Source: an uncultured Oscillospiraceae bacterium
Lineage (GTDB): Bacteria; Bacillota; Clostridia; Oscillospirales; Oscillospiraceae
NCBI GenBank assembly: GCA_934546725.1
Contig: CAKTED010000009.1
Span: 1 to 15,749 of the forward strand
Length of the DNA stretch: 15,749 bases
Reading direction: 5' to 3'
Shown one piece after another: positions 6,409 to 15,098 of this stretch. The translations under genes and the position numbers were made by a program. The number at the start of each line of letters is the position of its first letter. Positions within the stretch are counted from its first letter, which is position 1. The notes below the pieces were generated by a model. It searched no databases. It saw nothing but the letters and a program-made list of their open reading frames with translations, and was not told where the DNA came from.

Positions 6409-6944
6409 AAAGAGCGCTCACATCAAGGGAGAAGGGCATGCTCCTATTCCTTGCCATAATCGTTATCGCGCTGGGCTACTTCAAGCTGATATTTGAGCCC
6501 GTGCAGACGGAGACGGCCTCGCTGAAGGACAATACCTCGCAGGAGCAGACGCTTTTGAGCGAAAGCCTTGCGCGGCTTGAGCAGATGCACAGGATGCAGA
6601 GCGTCATTGAGGAGATAAAGCAGGACGGCGAGACGAAGGCCATCCCGGACTATGATAACAGCGGAATGCTCATGCGCGAGCTTTACCGCATTCTTGCGAC
6701 GACGAACGAGTATTCGCTTGACTTTTCCGCGCAGACGGTGCAGGACGGCTACATCATCCGGCGGCCGATAAGCATGACGTTTTATACCGACAGCTATGAG
6801 CAGGCGCGCGGCGTCGTGGATGCGCTCAGCGGCAGCGATAACCTCAACCAGATATCCGACCTGAGCATTTCTGAAAACAGGGGAAAGAACAAGGATCAGG
6901 TCCAGACCGATCTGCTCATAACATACTTCGAGGTGGCTTCTTAA
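6405..6944 (+). CDS. pilO: PilO-like membrane alignment protein
   Basis: Predicted partner of PilN in the inner-membrane alignment complex. It is 179 residues, with a short basic cytoplasmic N terminus (MKRALTSREKG), one membrane helix at about 12-30 (LLFLAIIVIALGYFKLIF), a Glu/Gln-rich coiled coil at about 32-72, and a C-terminal alpha/beta domain including MRELYRILATTNEYSLDFSAQ and an ISMTFYTDSYEQARGVVDAL segment typical of PilO ferredoxin-like folds. The start overlaps the pilN stop (ATGA). No PilP or PilQ follows. The next gene is a minor pilin, as in monoderm pilus loci. Confidence 0.82.
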   Translation: MKRALTSREKGMLLFLAIIVIALGYFKLIFEPVQTETASLKDNTSQEQTLLSESLARLEQMHRMQSVIEEIKQDGETKAIPDYDNSGMLMRELYRILATTNEYSLDFSAQTVQDGYIIRRPISMTFYTDSYEQARGVVDALSGSDNLNQISDLSISENRGKNKDQVQTDLLITYFEVAS

Positions 6945-6970
6945 CCCGCGGCAGAGGAGGACGGCTCCAA

Positions 6971-9900
6971 ATGGCAGGAACAGCGAAAATCAGAAAGAGA
7001 AACGGCTTTACGGCGACAGAGGTGCTGGTGACGCTGCTTATCGTCATCATCCTTTTTGCGCTGGCGATGATACCGGTATCGAGATATCGCCGCGACCTGC
7101 GTCAGACGGAGCTGGACAGCCGCGCCGAGGTCATATTCATGGCGGCGCAGAACCGTCTTGCCCAGCTGCAGGCCGCCGGACAGAAGCAGGTGTTCAGCGA
7201 CGGAGCGACGCCGCTCGGCTGCGTGCCGGTGGACGCCGAGGCGGGCAGATATGAGGATGACGACCTCTATTACATCAGCTCGAAGGATCGCACGGCTGCC
7301 GCCGCCGAGGCCATCATGCCGGAGGACAGGGTGGAGGCCGCGCTGTGGAATAACCACTGGGTCATAGAATACGACCCCGCGAGCGGCAGCGTTTACGCCG
7401 TTTTTTACAGCGAGAAGGAAATGGATTATACGCCCGACGGCAACTTCGGCTTCCTGCGCTACCGGGAGAACCGGCTGAGCGGCGGAGCCGTCGTCGGCTA
7501 TTACGGCGGCGATTCCGTCGGTTCGGCAACGACCGGCAAGCTTTCGCCGACGATGGAGGTAATAAACGCCGAGCAGCTGCTCGTGAAGATAAGCTGCGAC
7601 ATGCAGGGCTCGTCCCCGCTGCGCTTTTTCGTAACGCTCACGGATGAGGACGGCAATACCACCGGCGAGATCGAGCTTACGGAGACGCACGGCGAGATCA
7701 GGCAGGATTACCGCACCTATAACGCCACAATGGTGCTCGACGACCTCACCACCGGCGCGGGAATGCGCTTTTCCGAGCAGGCGAGGCTCAGCATGCTCGT
7801 CCCCGGCCAGAGCCTTGAGATAAAGGTGCGCGTGGAGTCCCGCAGCAGCCTTGTGGACGGCAAGACGCTCGTCTGGCCCGAGAGGGTGAACAGCCTTTTC
7901 GCCGAGACGCGCACGGCGGCGGACGGTGGGAAGACGGCTGTTATAAAATACTGCCGCCATTTGCAGAATCTGGACGTGGATTCCGGCGTGGGCACGCTTG
8001 TGAACCGTGCGGTCCAGGAGCAGAACCTCGAGTTCAACAGCTCGGATGTGGACGGCTGGAGCGACTGCTACCCCGGCCAGACGTTCCGCCCCATCAGAAA
8101 CGGCGCGCTGAAGGAATATGACAGCACGCTCACCGTCGGAACGGACACGTATCACCCGCTGATATACGATCTTCCCGTCGAGGCGGGCGCGGACGGCGCG
8201 GGCCTTTTTGAAAGCATCGGGGACGCGGCGCTGCGCAACATCCGCCTGGCCGGAGCGAAGGTGTCAGGCCAGGGAAACGTCGGCGCTATCGCGGGCACGG
8301 TCACGGGAGAGCTGGAGCTTGAGGGCTGTCAGGTCTACCTGAACCGCGCGCGCCATCTCACCGGCGGCGTGACGGAAAAGGACATATGGCTCGACGGCGC
8401 GGTCACGGGCGGCCTTATCGGCTGCGCGGAGACCGGCGCGAGCATTACGGTAAGGGACAGCTTCGCGGCGACCGTCCTGCGCGGAGAGAGCGCGGCGGGC
8501 GGCCTCATCGGCGAGGTGAGAGGCGCGAACGTGAGCATAAGCCGCTCCTATGCCGACAGCTATATATACGCCGACGAGACGGGCGGCAGAGCGGGCGGCA
8601 TGCTCGGAGCGTGCCGCGGGCGCAGGCTTACGCTTGAAAACAGCTATGCCGCGGGTTTCCTCAGCGGCGGCGTCACGGCGGGTCTGAACGCGGGCAGCTT
8701 TTCCGATACGACGGTGAAAAACGTTTACACCGCCTGCGCGATGCTGGACGAAAATGGCATAATGGATTATACAACGCTTGTACTGGGGCAGAACGCCACG
8801 AGCGTGGGCAACATAAGTCGGCTGTATTACTTCAACGAGGGAATAAAAACGGCGGCATATGATGAGAGGGTGTATTACAGGGACTGGAGCGGGAAAAATC
8901 GCGCAAACGCCATTGCAACAAAGCTCAGCGGCGAATTTGACGACGATACCGGCGATACAAACGCATATAACCTCATCGATACGCTCGGCCTGACGCTTTA
9001 CTCCTTCCCAAAGCTGAAGAACATCCCTCATTACGGCGACTGGCAGGCGGAGTTTGAATCCGGCTCGCTTGTTTATTATGAAAAGTACGGCGACGGCAGC
9101 TACGGCTTTTACGGCGCGAACGTATCCTCGCTGCGCGACGGCGGCGCCCTGCTCGGCGACGGCTATGCCATGGCGTATGAGGACGATCTGCCCGACAGCG
9201 TCACCGTGGAGTGGAACGGCGGCAGCGTGAGCCTGGCGAAGAGCTCGGCCGTGGCCGTTACGGTAACCGTCAAGGGCGAGAGAAAGACGTTTTATCTCCT
9301 GCCTCTGCCCGCACGGCTCGTTCAGAACGTTACGGACGTGCCCGGCTTCTACCGCGAGATAAGCGTGGACGGCAGAAAGCATTATTATAACCCGCACTTT
9401 GCCATGACGGCCGTGGAGGGCGACGAAGCGCCCGCCGCGCCAGAGCAGGTGAACGTGCGCACGGCGCGCCAGCTGAACGCGCTGAGTCTGTATTATGAGG
9501 ATTATTCTCCGCTGCTGCCCTCGGGCGCGGCCTTCGTGCAGGGGCGCGATATCGATTATGAGGGCTACGACTGGGCGGGCTTCGGCCAGGACGGAAGAAG
9601 CGTGAGCTCTCAGCTGCCGATCGGACGGTCGGCGGATAAAGCCTTCCGCCACAGCTATAACGGCGGCTGCCATGTGATAAGCGGCGTATCGTTCGCAAGC
9701 GGAGTGGATGAAGACTACGCCGGAATGTTTGGCTGCACGAGCGGCTCGCTGCGCGACATCGTTATCACGACGAACAGGGAGCTGGAGAATGCTCCTGCAG
9801 CCGAAATATCCGGCATTGTCCAGCGCCGCACGGCATATCTGGGCATCCTTGCCGGGCGCAATTCCGGAACGATATATAACTGCGCGGTATCGGGCTACGA

Positions 9901-12900
9901 GCTTTCGGGCCGCGCGTACAGCGGAAGTATATTCTATATCGGCGGCCTCGTGGGCTATAACACCGGCTCCATCCGCGCAAGCAGCGTAAGCTGCCCGAGG
10001 ATCACGGCGACGAACACCTTTGCCCAGCTCTACGTTGGCGGCTTTGCCGGCTTCAACTCCGCGCAGATACGTCAGTGCTACGCATACGGCAGCATCGACA
10101 TACCCGATATTCGCGGCGGCGCGACCGTTCTGGCGGGCTTTGCGGCGGATAATTACGGCACCGTGACCGCAAGCTTCTGCGCGACGGCGCTCAGCTCGGC
10201 GGGCGGTACGACGTATGGCTTTGCACCGAACAGCGGCAGCGTCGCGGACTGCTATTTCCTCAACGAGGGAACGTATTCCTTCGCAAACGAGATAAGCCTT
10301 TACGATTTTGCGGCGGGCAATCCCGGCGCGCAGGGCGTGACCCGCGAGGAGCTGGAGACGCTGCGCATAAGCGGCTTCCGCAGAGTGAGCGCGGCGAACA
10401 CGCGGAATTATCCCAATACGGCGGCGGACGGCAACGCGGCGTATCCGTATATCGGCAGCGTTACGGGCGTGGGCGGCGTCCCGGTGCATTACGGTGACTG
10501 GGTGCTTGAATCCGACCTCGGCACGCTCGGCGTGGTATATTGGGAAAGCGAGGTCGGCGACTCGAACGGCGGCTGTCATTTCTCTTACATCGGCTTTGAA
10601 AACGGCGAGCATATGAGCGGGAGCAGCCTCTGCACCGCGCATGACGACGGCGACAGGATAACGGATTTCGGCTACGCCTATTACTGGAAGAGCAGCGAGG
10701 CGAAGCCGGAGCTTACGGCGAGCATTGAATACGGCAGCTTTGTTCTCGGCGAGAGAGACACGGCGGTTGAGGCGGAGCTTGCAAAGCAGGTCCCGGGCTT
10801 CAGCTTCGTGGCCTACCGCACGGCGGAGGATGCCATGCATCTCGAGTCCACGCGCAGCGCAAACGGCGTCTGGACGCTTGAGCAGGGCGGCGTAAGCTAC
10901 GACTTCAATATTTGCCCATTCTTCGCAAACGCATATTCATATGTGGACGGAACGTCCGGCACGGAGCCGGGCATCGATACCGCGTATGAGATCCGCTCCG
11001 TCGAGCAGCTGCAATATATAAACTGGAGCTACAGCAATAATAAGGGCGGTACCACCACGGACGTTACGCCGCAGACCTACCGCAGCTTCCCGTATCTGCA
11101 ATACGCAAGCGCCACTTCTCAGTCAGAGCAGAAACTTGCGGGAGCGCTGGCAGGCGACAGTGTTGGCGGCCCGCGACCTGTGCGCAGCTGGAAGCAGACG
11201 CATGACGTGAATGGAAGCGATCTCGACGATCCGAAGAATCAGGATAAAAATACCTCAATTCATCCGATAGCGGGCTCCGTGAACCAGGGCAGTGACAGCA
11301 ACTATAATATGATCCTTTACAGCTGGTTTGGCGGAAAATATGACGGGCAGAACTACTACATCAAGAATATCGCAATAAATTCAAGCTGCTATAACGTGGG
11401 CCTGTTCGGCACGACAGCCGGAGCGGATATAAGGAACATCGTTCTTTACAGCGATAACGGCTCCGTGATACAGCGCAGCAGCGGGCAGTCCTCCTGGGAA
11501 TATCAGAACGGCGGCGCTCCGGCGGACGTTCGGGAATATCAGTGCTCATATGCAGTTGGAGGGCTTGTGGGCATAGCTTATGACTACAAGGCAGATATGG
11601 GCAGGAGCACGATAGAAAACTGCGCCATAGCGGGCTACATCATTGAGGACAACAGCAAAAACATGCTCACGCTCGGCGAGTGCGCGACGGGCGGCCTGGT
11701 GGGAGTTTCAAGCGTGAGCCTTGTCAACTGCTCCGCCGCGGTCGATATACGCATAAACTGTACGCATCGCTGGAAGAATGACGGCTCGCTCAACTCCGCA
11801 AGATGGGGCAATTATGTTCGCGTGGGCGGCCTTGTGGGAGGTCTGCGCTTCAAGGCGACAAACTGCTATACCGGCGGGAAAATAACAATCTCCGAGGAGC
11901 TGCTGACGGAGAGCGTGCTTGCCAGCGACGGAACGAATACAAAGCTTGCCGACGGAAGCGAGGCCGTACAGATCAAATGGTCGAGAGACAGAGACAGCGG
12001 AGGCAAAAACAGGAACCCCGCAACGTATGTCTATATCGGCGGCGTGGGAGGAAGCGGCTTCTCGGCAAACTTCATGAACTTCAGTAACTACAACGGAAGC
12101 TATGACGGATACCCGCAGTTTGAAAATTGCTACACTTATATAGACCTTCCTGATATGGAGGGTACGATAACTGCCATAACCCTCATAGGGAGCACGGCCG
12201 ACCGGTACAGATATGCTAACGCAACGATAAGAAACTGCTATTATCTCAAAAGCACGAAGGACGGAGTGGGCTTTGATAACGCTTCAAGGTGCATTACGCC
12301 CAAATCGAGCACCGCCTCGCTCGCGAACATACTGAGCACTCAGGCAGAGCGGGATAAAATGCTTGATGGCAACCTCGGGTATCTTACAGGGTACGTTTGG
12401 GAGCCAAGCGTGTACAGCAATAACGTAAACGGACTTACAGAGCTTACGTACGCGCAGATGGACAGCCGAAACGGCGGAGTTACGATAAATACGGCGAACA
12501 CGAACGCGAGCCAGACATATTCGGATTTTCGGTCTGCACTCGGCAGCGCCTTCGGCTGGGTGAGCATAGACGAGAACGGCGCTTCCATCCACGGAAAGTA
12601 CAGCTTCTCAGGCAGCGATACGGCGCTGCTCGGCCAGGACTATCCCTTCCCGACCGTTCTGACGCAGACAAACTCGTTTGGCCAGGAGGTCTCGCTGCAT
12701 TACGGCGCGTGGCCAAAGGTCGGCGTTTTCTGGGAAAAGGGCATAGATACGATCGATATGATCGCGGACTATGACGAAAAGACAAAAATCTCATCCATAA
12801 GCACGAAGCTGCTGCTTGAGCAGATCACGGCGGCGGAGCTGGGCGACGTTCTGCCCACATTTACGTATACGAACGACGGCGTTGTCGAGGCCACGGCCAC

Positions 12901-14416
12901 GGCGAACGCGTCCGGCGGCTATGACGTCGTCCTGCGCGGCCTGAAGGTCGGCGCGACGGAGGTAACGGCCACGCTCGGTGAATATACCGCGCGCCTCATG
13001 CTGACCGTTACGGCGGAAATGACCGTTACGGCCGAGCCGGGCCTGCTGGAGCTGTATACCGGCGACGCGGCGCAGACGGTGCGCTTCCGCGCGAAGAATA
13101 AAAACGGCGATATCATCTCCGGCGTAACGTGGCAGGTAATAAACTCCGCGAGCACCGTGGTATCCGTAACGGAGCCGGAAGCGCTGGGCGATGACTACGC
13201 CACGGCGGTAAAGGCGCTGAGCGCGGGCGAAAGCTCTTTGCAGATAGTCGCGGTGTGCAAGATCGGCGATACGAGCTACGAAAGCTCCGCCATAGTGCCG
13301 GCCACGGCCTATGCGCCCGGAATACTCGGCATTGCAAATACCGCCGGGGACGCCCCAACAATTTATATCCAGGGTACGATAAACCGTGCCATTACCGCAT
13401 GGGAGCACGGCCTGGAGCCGAAGAGCGTAACGTTTGATTCCGATGCGCCGGAGGCTGACGGCGGACTGTTTATCTACATGCAGGGCTCCGAAACGAACCT
13501 TGCGGCTCTTGCCGTGAGCGCGATCGGCATAACGGACGCCGACGGAAACGTTTATGACGTGCTGCACGACAGCGGCGTTTACGGCGTAACGCTGGCGGAT
13601 TCGGAGAAGCGAGGAGCCTTTGACTGCCGCGCGGTGACCGTTCGCGGCGCAAAGGCAGGCCCCATAATGCTCAACGTGACGCTCACGAGCGAAAACGGCG
13701 GCAGCTTTACGCTTGAGATCCCGTATGTTCTTACGGAGGAGGCGACGCGCCTGAGCGTAAGCTTCAGAGACGCCGCCGGAAACGTGATCGGTACGGAGAC
13801 CGTGGCCTACGGCGATACCGCGGCGCTTCCGCCGGAGGATGTGCTGAACGCCATGACGCCACCCGAGGGCTACGTCTTCCGCGGCCTGCATGACGACGAT
13901 GGCTGGCGCCCCGCGTTGAGCACGCCGATCCGGGAGGACACGGTGTTTGAGCCGGTCGTGAGAGAAAACGTCTATTATGTGACCCTTGAGGGCATTGATA
14001 TTTCCACGGAGGTCGTGAAGGTCGCGCCAGGCGACAGCGTTGCGTGGCCGGAGGCCCCGAAGCGCGACGGTTATCTCTTCCTCGGCTGGACGCAGGACGG
14101 CTCGCGGACGTGGAATGAGGGCGACGAATATGTGCCCGCCGGCGACGTGACGTTCCGCGCAATGTGGCGCAAGGCCGTAAGCATTAAGGTGCAGAATTAC
14201 TGGGGCTCACCATTTTTCCAGGGCAGCAATATAACGGATTACGCGGACGGCTGGAGTCATAGCATTACGGCTACATATCAGTTCAGTACCTGGTCTGTGT
14301 ATATTTATATAGACGGCGTGGAGGTGCCGTTCAGCCTGCAATCGTCATACAACGGCACAAACTATACCAATACGATCACGGTCGCAAGGGACGCGTTCCC
14401 GGCCGACGAATTTTGA
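6971..14416 (+). CDS. Giant pilin-anchored modular surface protein (2481 aa), candidate pilus adhesin
   Basis: A very large exoprotein built on a pilin N terminus. A strong AGGAGG (6955-6960) precedes the ATG. Residues 1-12 form a basic leader ending in NG. Mature residues begin FTATEVLVTLLIVIILFALA, with Glu at position 5, so PilD should process it. In order: pilin helix and head (13 to about 325); three repeat modules of about 500 residues starting near 328, 832 and 1344, each with a CRHLQ/ARQLN/VEQLQ-type opening, GLUG-type GGL(V/I)G repeats (about 436-585, 916-1095, 1474-1760) and an HYGDW/HYGAW motif (687, 1173, 1910); Ig-like Big_2-type segments (about 1955-2113); two InlB B-type repeats (about 2260-2332 and 2335-2401); and a Trp/Tyr-rich tail (2402-2481). 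There is no LPXTG or other sortase motif and no second membrane segment, so the pilin helix is the only visible anchor. The function is inferred: adhesion from the pilus tip or shaft. The ligand is unknown. Confidence 0.9.
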   Translation: MAGTAKIRKRNGFTATEVLVTLLIVIILFALAMIPVSRYRRDLRQTELDSRAEVIFMAAQNRLAQLQAAGQKQVFSDGATPLGCVPVDAEAGRYEDDDLYYISSKDRTAAAAEAIMPEDRVEAALWNNHWVIEYDPASGSVYAVFYSEKEMDYTPDGNFGFLRYRENRLSGGAVVGYYGGDSVGSATTGKLSPTMEVINAEQLLVKISCDMQGSSPLRFFVTLTDEDGNTTGEIELTETHGEIRQDYRTYNATMVLDDLTTGAGMRFSEQARLSMLVPGQSLEIKVRVESRSSLVDGKTLVWPERVNSLFAETRTAADGGKTAVIKYCRHLQNLDVDSGVGTLVNRAVQEQNLEFNSSDVDGWSDCYPGQTFRPIRNGALKEYDSTLTVGTDTYHPLIYDLPVEAGADGAGLFESIGDAALRNIRLAGAKVSGQGNVGAIAGTVTGELELEGCQVYLNRARHLTGGVTEKDIWLDGAVTGGLIGCAETGASITVRDSFAATVLRGESAAGGLIGEVRGANVSISRSYADSYIYADETGGRAGGMLGACRGRRLTLENSYAAGFLSGGVTAGLNAGSFSDTTVKNVYTACAMLDENGIMDYTTLVLGQNATSVGNISRLYYFNEGIKTAAYDERVYYRDWSGKNRANAIATKLSGEFDDDTGDTNAYNLIDTLGLTLYSFPKLKNIPHYGDWQAEFESGSLVYYEKYGDGSYGFYGANVSSLRDGGALLGDGYAMAYEDDLPDSVTVEWNGGSVSLAKSSAVAVTVTVKGERKTFYLLPLPARLVQNVTDVPGFYREISVDGRKHYYNPHFAMTAVEGDEAPAAPEQVNVRTARQLNALSLYYEDYSPLLPSGAAFVQGRDIDYEGYDWAGFGQDGRSVSSQLPIGRSADKAFRHSYNGGCHVISGVSFASGVDEDYAGMFGCTSGSLRDIVITTNRELENAPAAEISGIVQRRTAYLGILAGRNSGTIYNCAVSGYELSGRAYSGSIFYIGGLVGYNTGSIRASSVSCPRITATNTFAQLYVGGFAGFNSAQIRQCYAYGSIDIPDIRGGATVLAGFAADNYGTVTASFCATALSSAGGTTYGFAPNSGSVADCYFLNEGTYSFANEISLYDFAAGNPGAQGVTREELETLRISGFRRVSAANTRNYPNTAADGNAAYPYIGSVTGVGGVPVHYGDWVLESDLGTLGVVYWESEVGDSNGGCHFSYIGFENGEHMSGSSLCTAHDDGDRITDFGYAYYWKSSEAKPELTASIEYGSFVLGERDTAVEAELAKQVPGFSFVAYRTAEDAMHLESTRSANGVWTLEQGGVSYDFNICPFFANAYSYVDGTSGTEPGIDTAYEIRSVEQLQYINWSYSNNKGGTTTDVTPQTYRSFPYLQYASATSQSEQKLAGALAGDSVGGPRPVRSWKQTHDVNGSDLDDPKNQDKNTSIHPIAGSVNQGSDSNYNMILYSWFGGKYDGQNYYIKNIAINSSCYNVGLFGTTAGADIRNIVLYSDNGSVIQRSSGQSSWEYQNGGAPADVREYQCSYAVGGLVGIAYDYKADMGRSTIENCAIAGYIIEDNSKNMLTLGECATGGLVGVSSVSLVNCSAAVDIRINCTHRWKNDGSLNSARWGNYVRVGGLVGGLRFKATNCYTGGKITISEELLTESVLASDGTNTKLADGSEAVQIKWSRDRDSGGKNRNPATYVYIGGVGGSGFSANFMNFSNYNGSYDGYPQFENCYTYIDLPDMEGTITAITLIGSTADRYRYANATIRNCYYLKSTKDGVGFDNASRCITPKSSTASLANILSTQAERDKMLDGNLGYLTGYVWEPSVYSNNVNGLTELTYAQMDSRNGGVTINTANTNASQTYSDFRSALGSAFGWVSIDENGASIHGKYSFSGSDTALLGQDYPFPTVLTQTNSFGQEVSLHYGAWPKVGVFWEKGIDTIDMIADYDEKTKISSISTKLLLEQITAAELGDVLPTFTYTNDGVVEATATANASGGYDVVLRGLKVGATEVTATLGEYTARLMLTVTAEMTVTAEPGLLELYTGDAAQTVRFRAKNKNGDIISGVTWQVINSASTVVSVTEPEALGDDYATAVKALSAGESSLQIVAVCKIGDTSYESSAIVPATAYAPGILGIANTAGDAPTIYIQGTINRAITAWEHGLEPKSVTFDSDAPEADGGLFIYMQGSETNLAALAVSAIGITDADGNVYDVLHDSGVYGVTLADSEKRGAFDCRAVTVRGAKAGPIMLNVTLTSENGGSFTLEIPYVLTEEATRLSVSFRDAAGNVIGTETVAYGDTAALPPEDVLNAMTPPEGYVFRGLHDDDGWRPALSTPIREDTVFEPVVRENVYYVTLEGIDISTEVVKVAPGDSVAWPEAPKRDGYLFLGWTQDGSRTWNEGDEYVPAGDVTFRAMWRKAVSIKVQNYWGSPFFQGSNITDYADGWSHSITATYQFSTWSVYIYIDGVEVPFSLQSSYNGTNYTNTITVARDAFPADEF
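7952..9430 (+). repeat. Coding repeat module 1 of the giant pilin (residues ~328-820)
   Basis: Opens CRHLQNLD, then a segment ending in AGLFESIGDAALRNIRL. GLUG-type units follow (VGAIAGTVTGEL, GGLIGCAETG, GGLIGEVRG, GGMLGACRG), with NSYAAGF-like strands typical of parallel beta-helices. It closes with HYGDW at residue 687, a VYYEKYGDGSYGFYG segment and YNPHFAMT. This module is GC-rich (about two thirds GC in sampled lines). Confidence 0.75.
9464..10980 (+). repeat. Coding repeat module 2 of the giant pilin (residues ~832-1337)
   Basis: Opens ARQLNALS, then QGRDIDYEGYDW and AGMFGCTSGSLRDI, then GLUG-type units (LGILAGRNSGTIYNC, GGLVGYNTGSI, GGFAGFNSAQI, AGFAADNYGTV). HYGDW is at residue 1173, followed by VYWESEVGDSNGGCHFSYIG and FNICPFFANAY, which match in order the closing segment of module 1. 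It starts 504 residues after module 1. Confidence 0.75.
11000..12745 (+). repeat. Coding repeat module 3 of the giant pilin (residues ~1344-1925)
   Basis: Opens VEQLQYIN, 512 residues after the module 2 opening, then FGGKYDGQNYYIKNI and VGLFGTTAGADIRNI. GLUG-type units follow (GGLVGIAYDY, GGLVGVSSVSL, GGLVGGLRFKA) with a ladder of Cys-containing strands (ENCAIAG, VNCSAAV, TNCYTGG, ENCYTYI, RNCYYLK). HYGAW is at residue 1910 and FWEKG follows, but the long closing segment of modules 1 and 2 is replaced by Ig-like domains. The DNA is clearly less GC-rich than in modules 1 and 2. Confidence 0.7.
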
Positions 14417-14444
14417 GATCATCATGTAAAAGGAGGAGAGCCGA

Positions 14445-15092
14445 ATGAAAAAACTGCGCGAAAGAGACGGAGCTACCGTTTTGATGGCTCTCCTCCTCGT
14501 GCTTGTGGCGGCGGTGGTGAGCTCGGTGATACTGGCCTCGGCGCTGAGCGCGGCGCGGAGCGTGAATAATGATCGCAGCGCGCAGCAGACATGGCTGAGC
14601 GTAAGCTCCGCCGCCGAGCTTATCCGCGACGGCATCCTTGCGGACAGCTATGAAAAGCAGACGAGGATCACCGTTACCGAGACGGCGGACGAGAACGGAA
14701 ACGTCAGCAATGATACACTTGTGGAGGAGCTTGGGCTTACGGAGCCCTCGGGCGTAATGGGCCCGTGGCTTTCAAAGGGCATCGGCGACGGCGATACGCT
14801 CCCCGGCTGCACGGATACGATCACGATAGAGGTCCCTCTGCCGGACGGCGAGAGCATGACCGCCGTCACCGCGGAGCTCGAGATGAAATTTTACGGCGAT
14901 AAGAGCGTGGTTACGGTGCGGCTTTCGGCAGATGAGGGCGGCGACGATGAGTGCAGCATGACCCTTGACGTTACCGGCAGCAGAAAAACGGTAAGCAGCT
15001 CCATCACGGGAAGCGGCGACAACGTCAGTGTAAACGTCATAACGACCACGGTGACGTGGACGGACAGCCAGATCACCCGCGGTTTGAGGTGA
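14445..15092 (+). CDS. GspK/PilX-like minor pilin lacking Glu5
   Basis: 215 residues. AGGAGG (14431-14436) lies eight bases before the ATG. Leader MKKLRERDG, then a hydrophobic helix ATVLMALLLVLVAAVVSSVI in which mature position 5 is Met instead of Glu. Loss of Glu5 is characteristic of GspK of type II secretion and of PilX-type pilins, which sit at the very tip and have no preceding subunit to neutralise. The following segment (SAQQTWLSVSSAAELIRDGI) resembles the AxxAAExxL helix of PilX. The rest is a Thr/Ser/Asp-rich beta domain of unknown fold. It sits 28 bases after the giant pilin gene and six bases before the next pilin gene, so the four were probably inherited and expressed together. 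The PilX versus GspK name is uncertain. Confidence 0.75.
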   Translation: MKKLRERDGATVLMALLLVLVAAVVSSVILASALSAARSVNNDRSAQQTWLSVSSAAELIRDGILADSYEKQTRITVTETADENGNVSNDTLVEELGLTEPSGVMGPWLSKGIGDGDTLPGCTDTITIEVPLPDGESMTAVTAELEMKFYGDKSVVTVRLSADEGGDDECSMTLDVTGSRKTVSSSITGSGDNVSVNVITTTVTWTDSQITRGLR

Positions 15093-15098
15093 AAAGCA

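Noticed and set aside
6941..8155. 404-residue minus-strand open frame opposite the start of the giant gene
   Set aside because: It is antisense to the prepilin signal and pilin head of the giant protein, with shadow-type composition and no initiation signals seen.
8264..10840. 858-residue open frame on the minus strand inside the giant pilin gene
   Set aside because: It is antisense to a coding frame with clear domains and repeats. Its Arg/Ala/His-rich composition is typical of shadow frames in GC-rich genes, and no ribosome binding site or family motif was seen.
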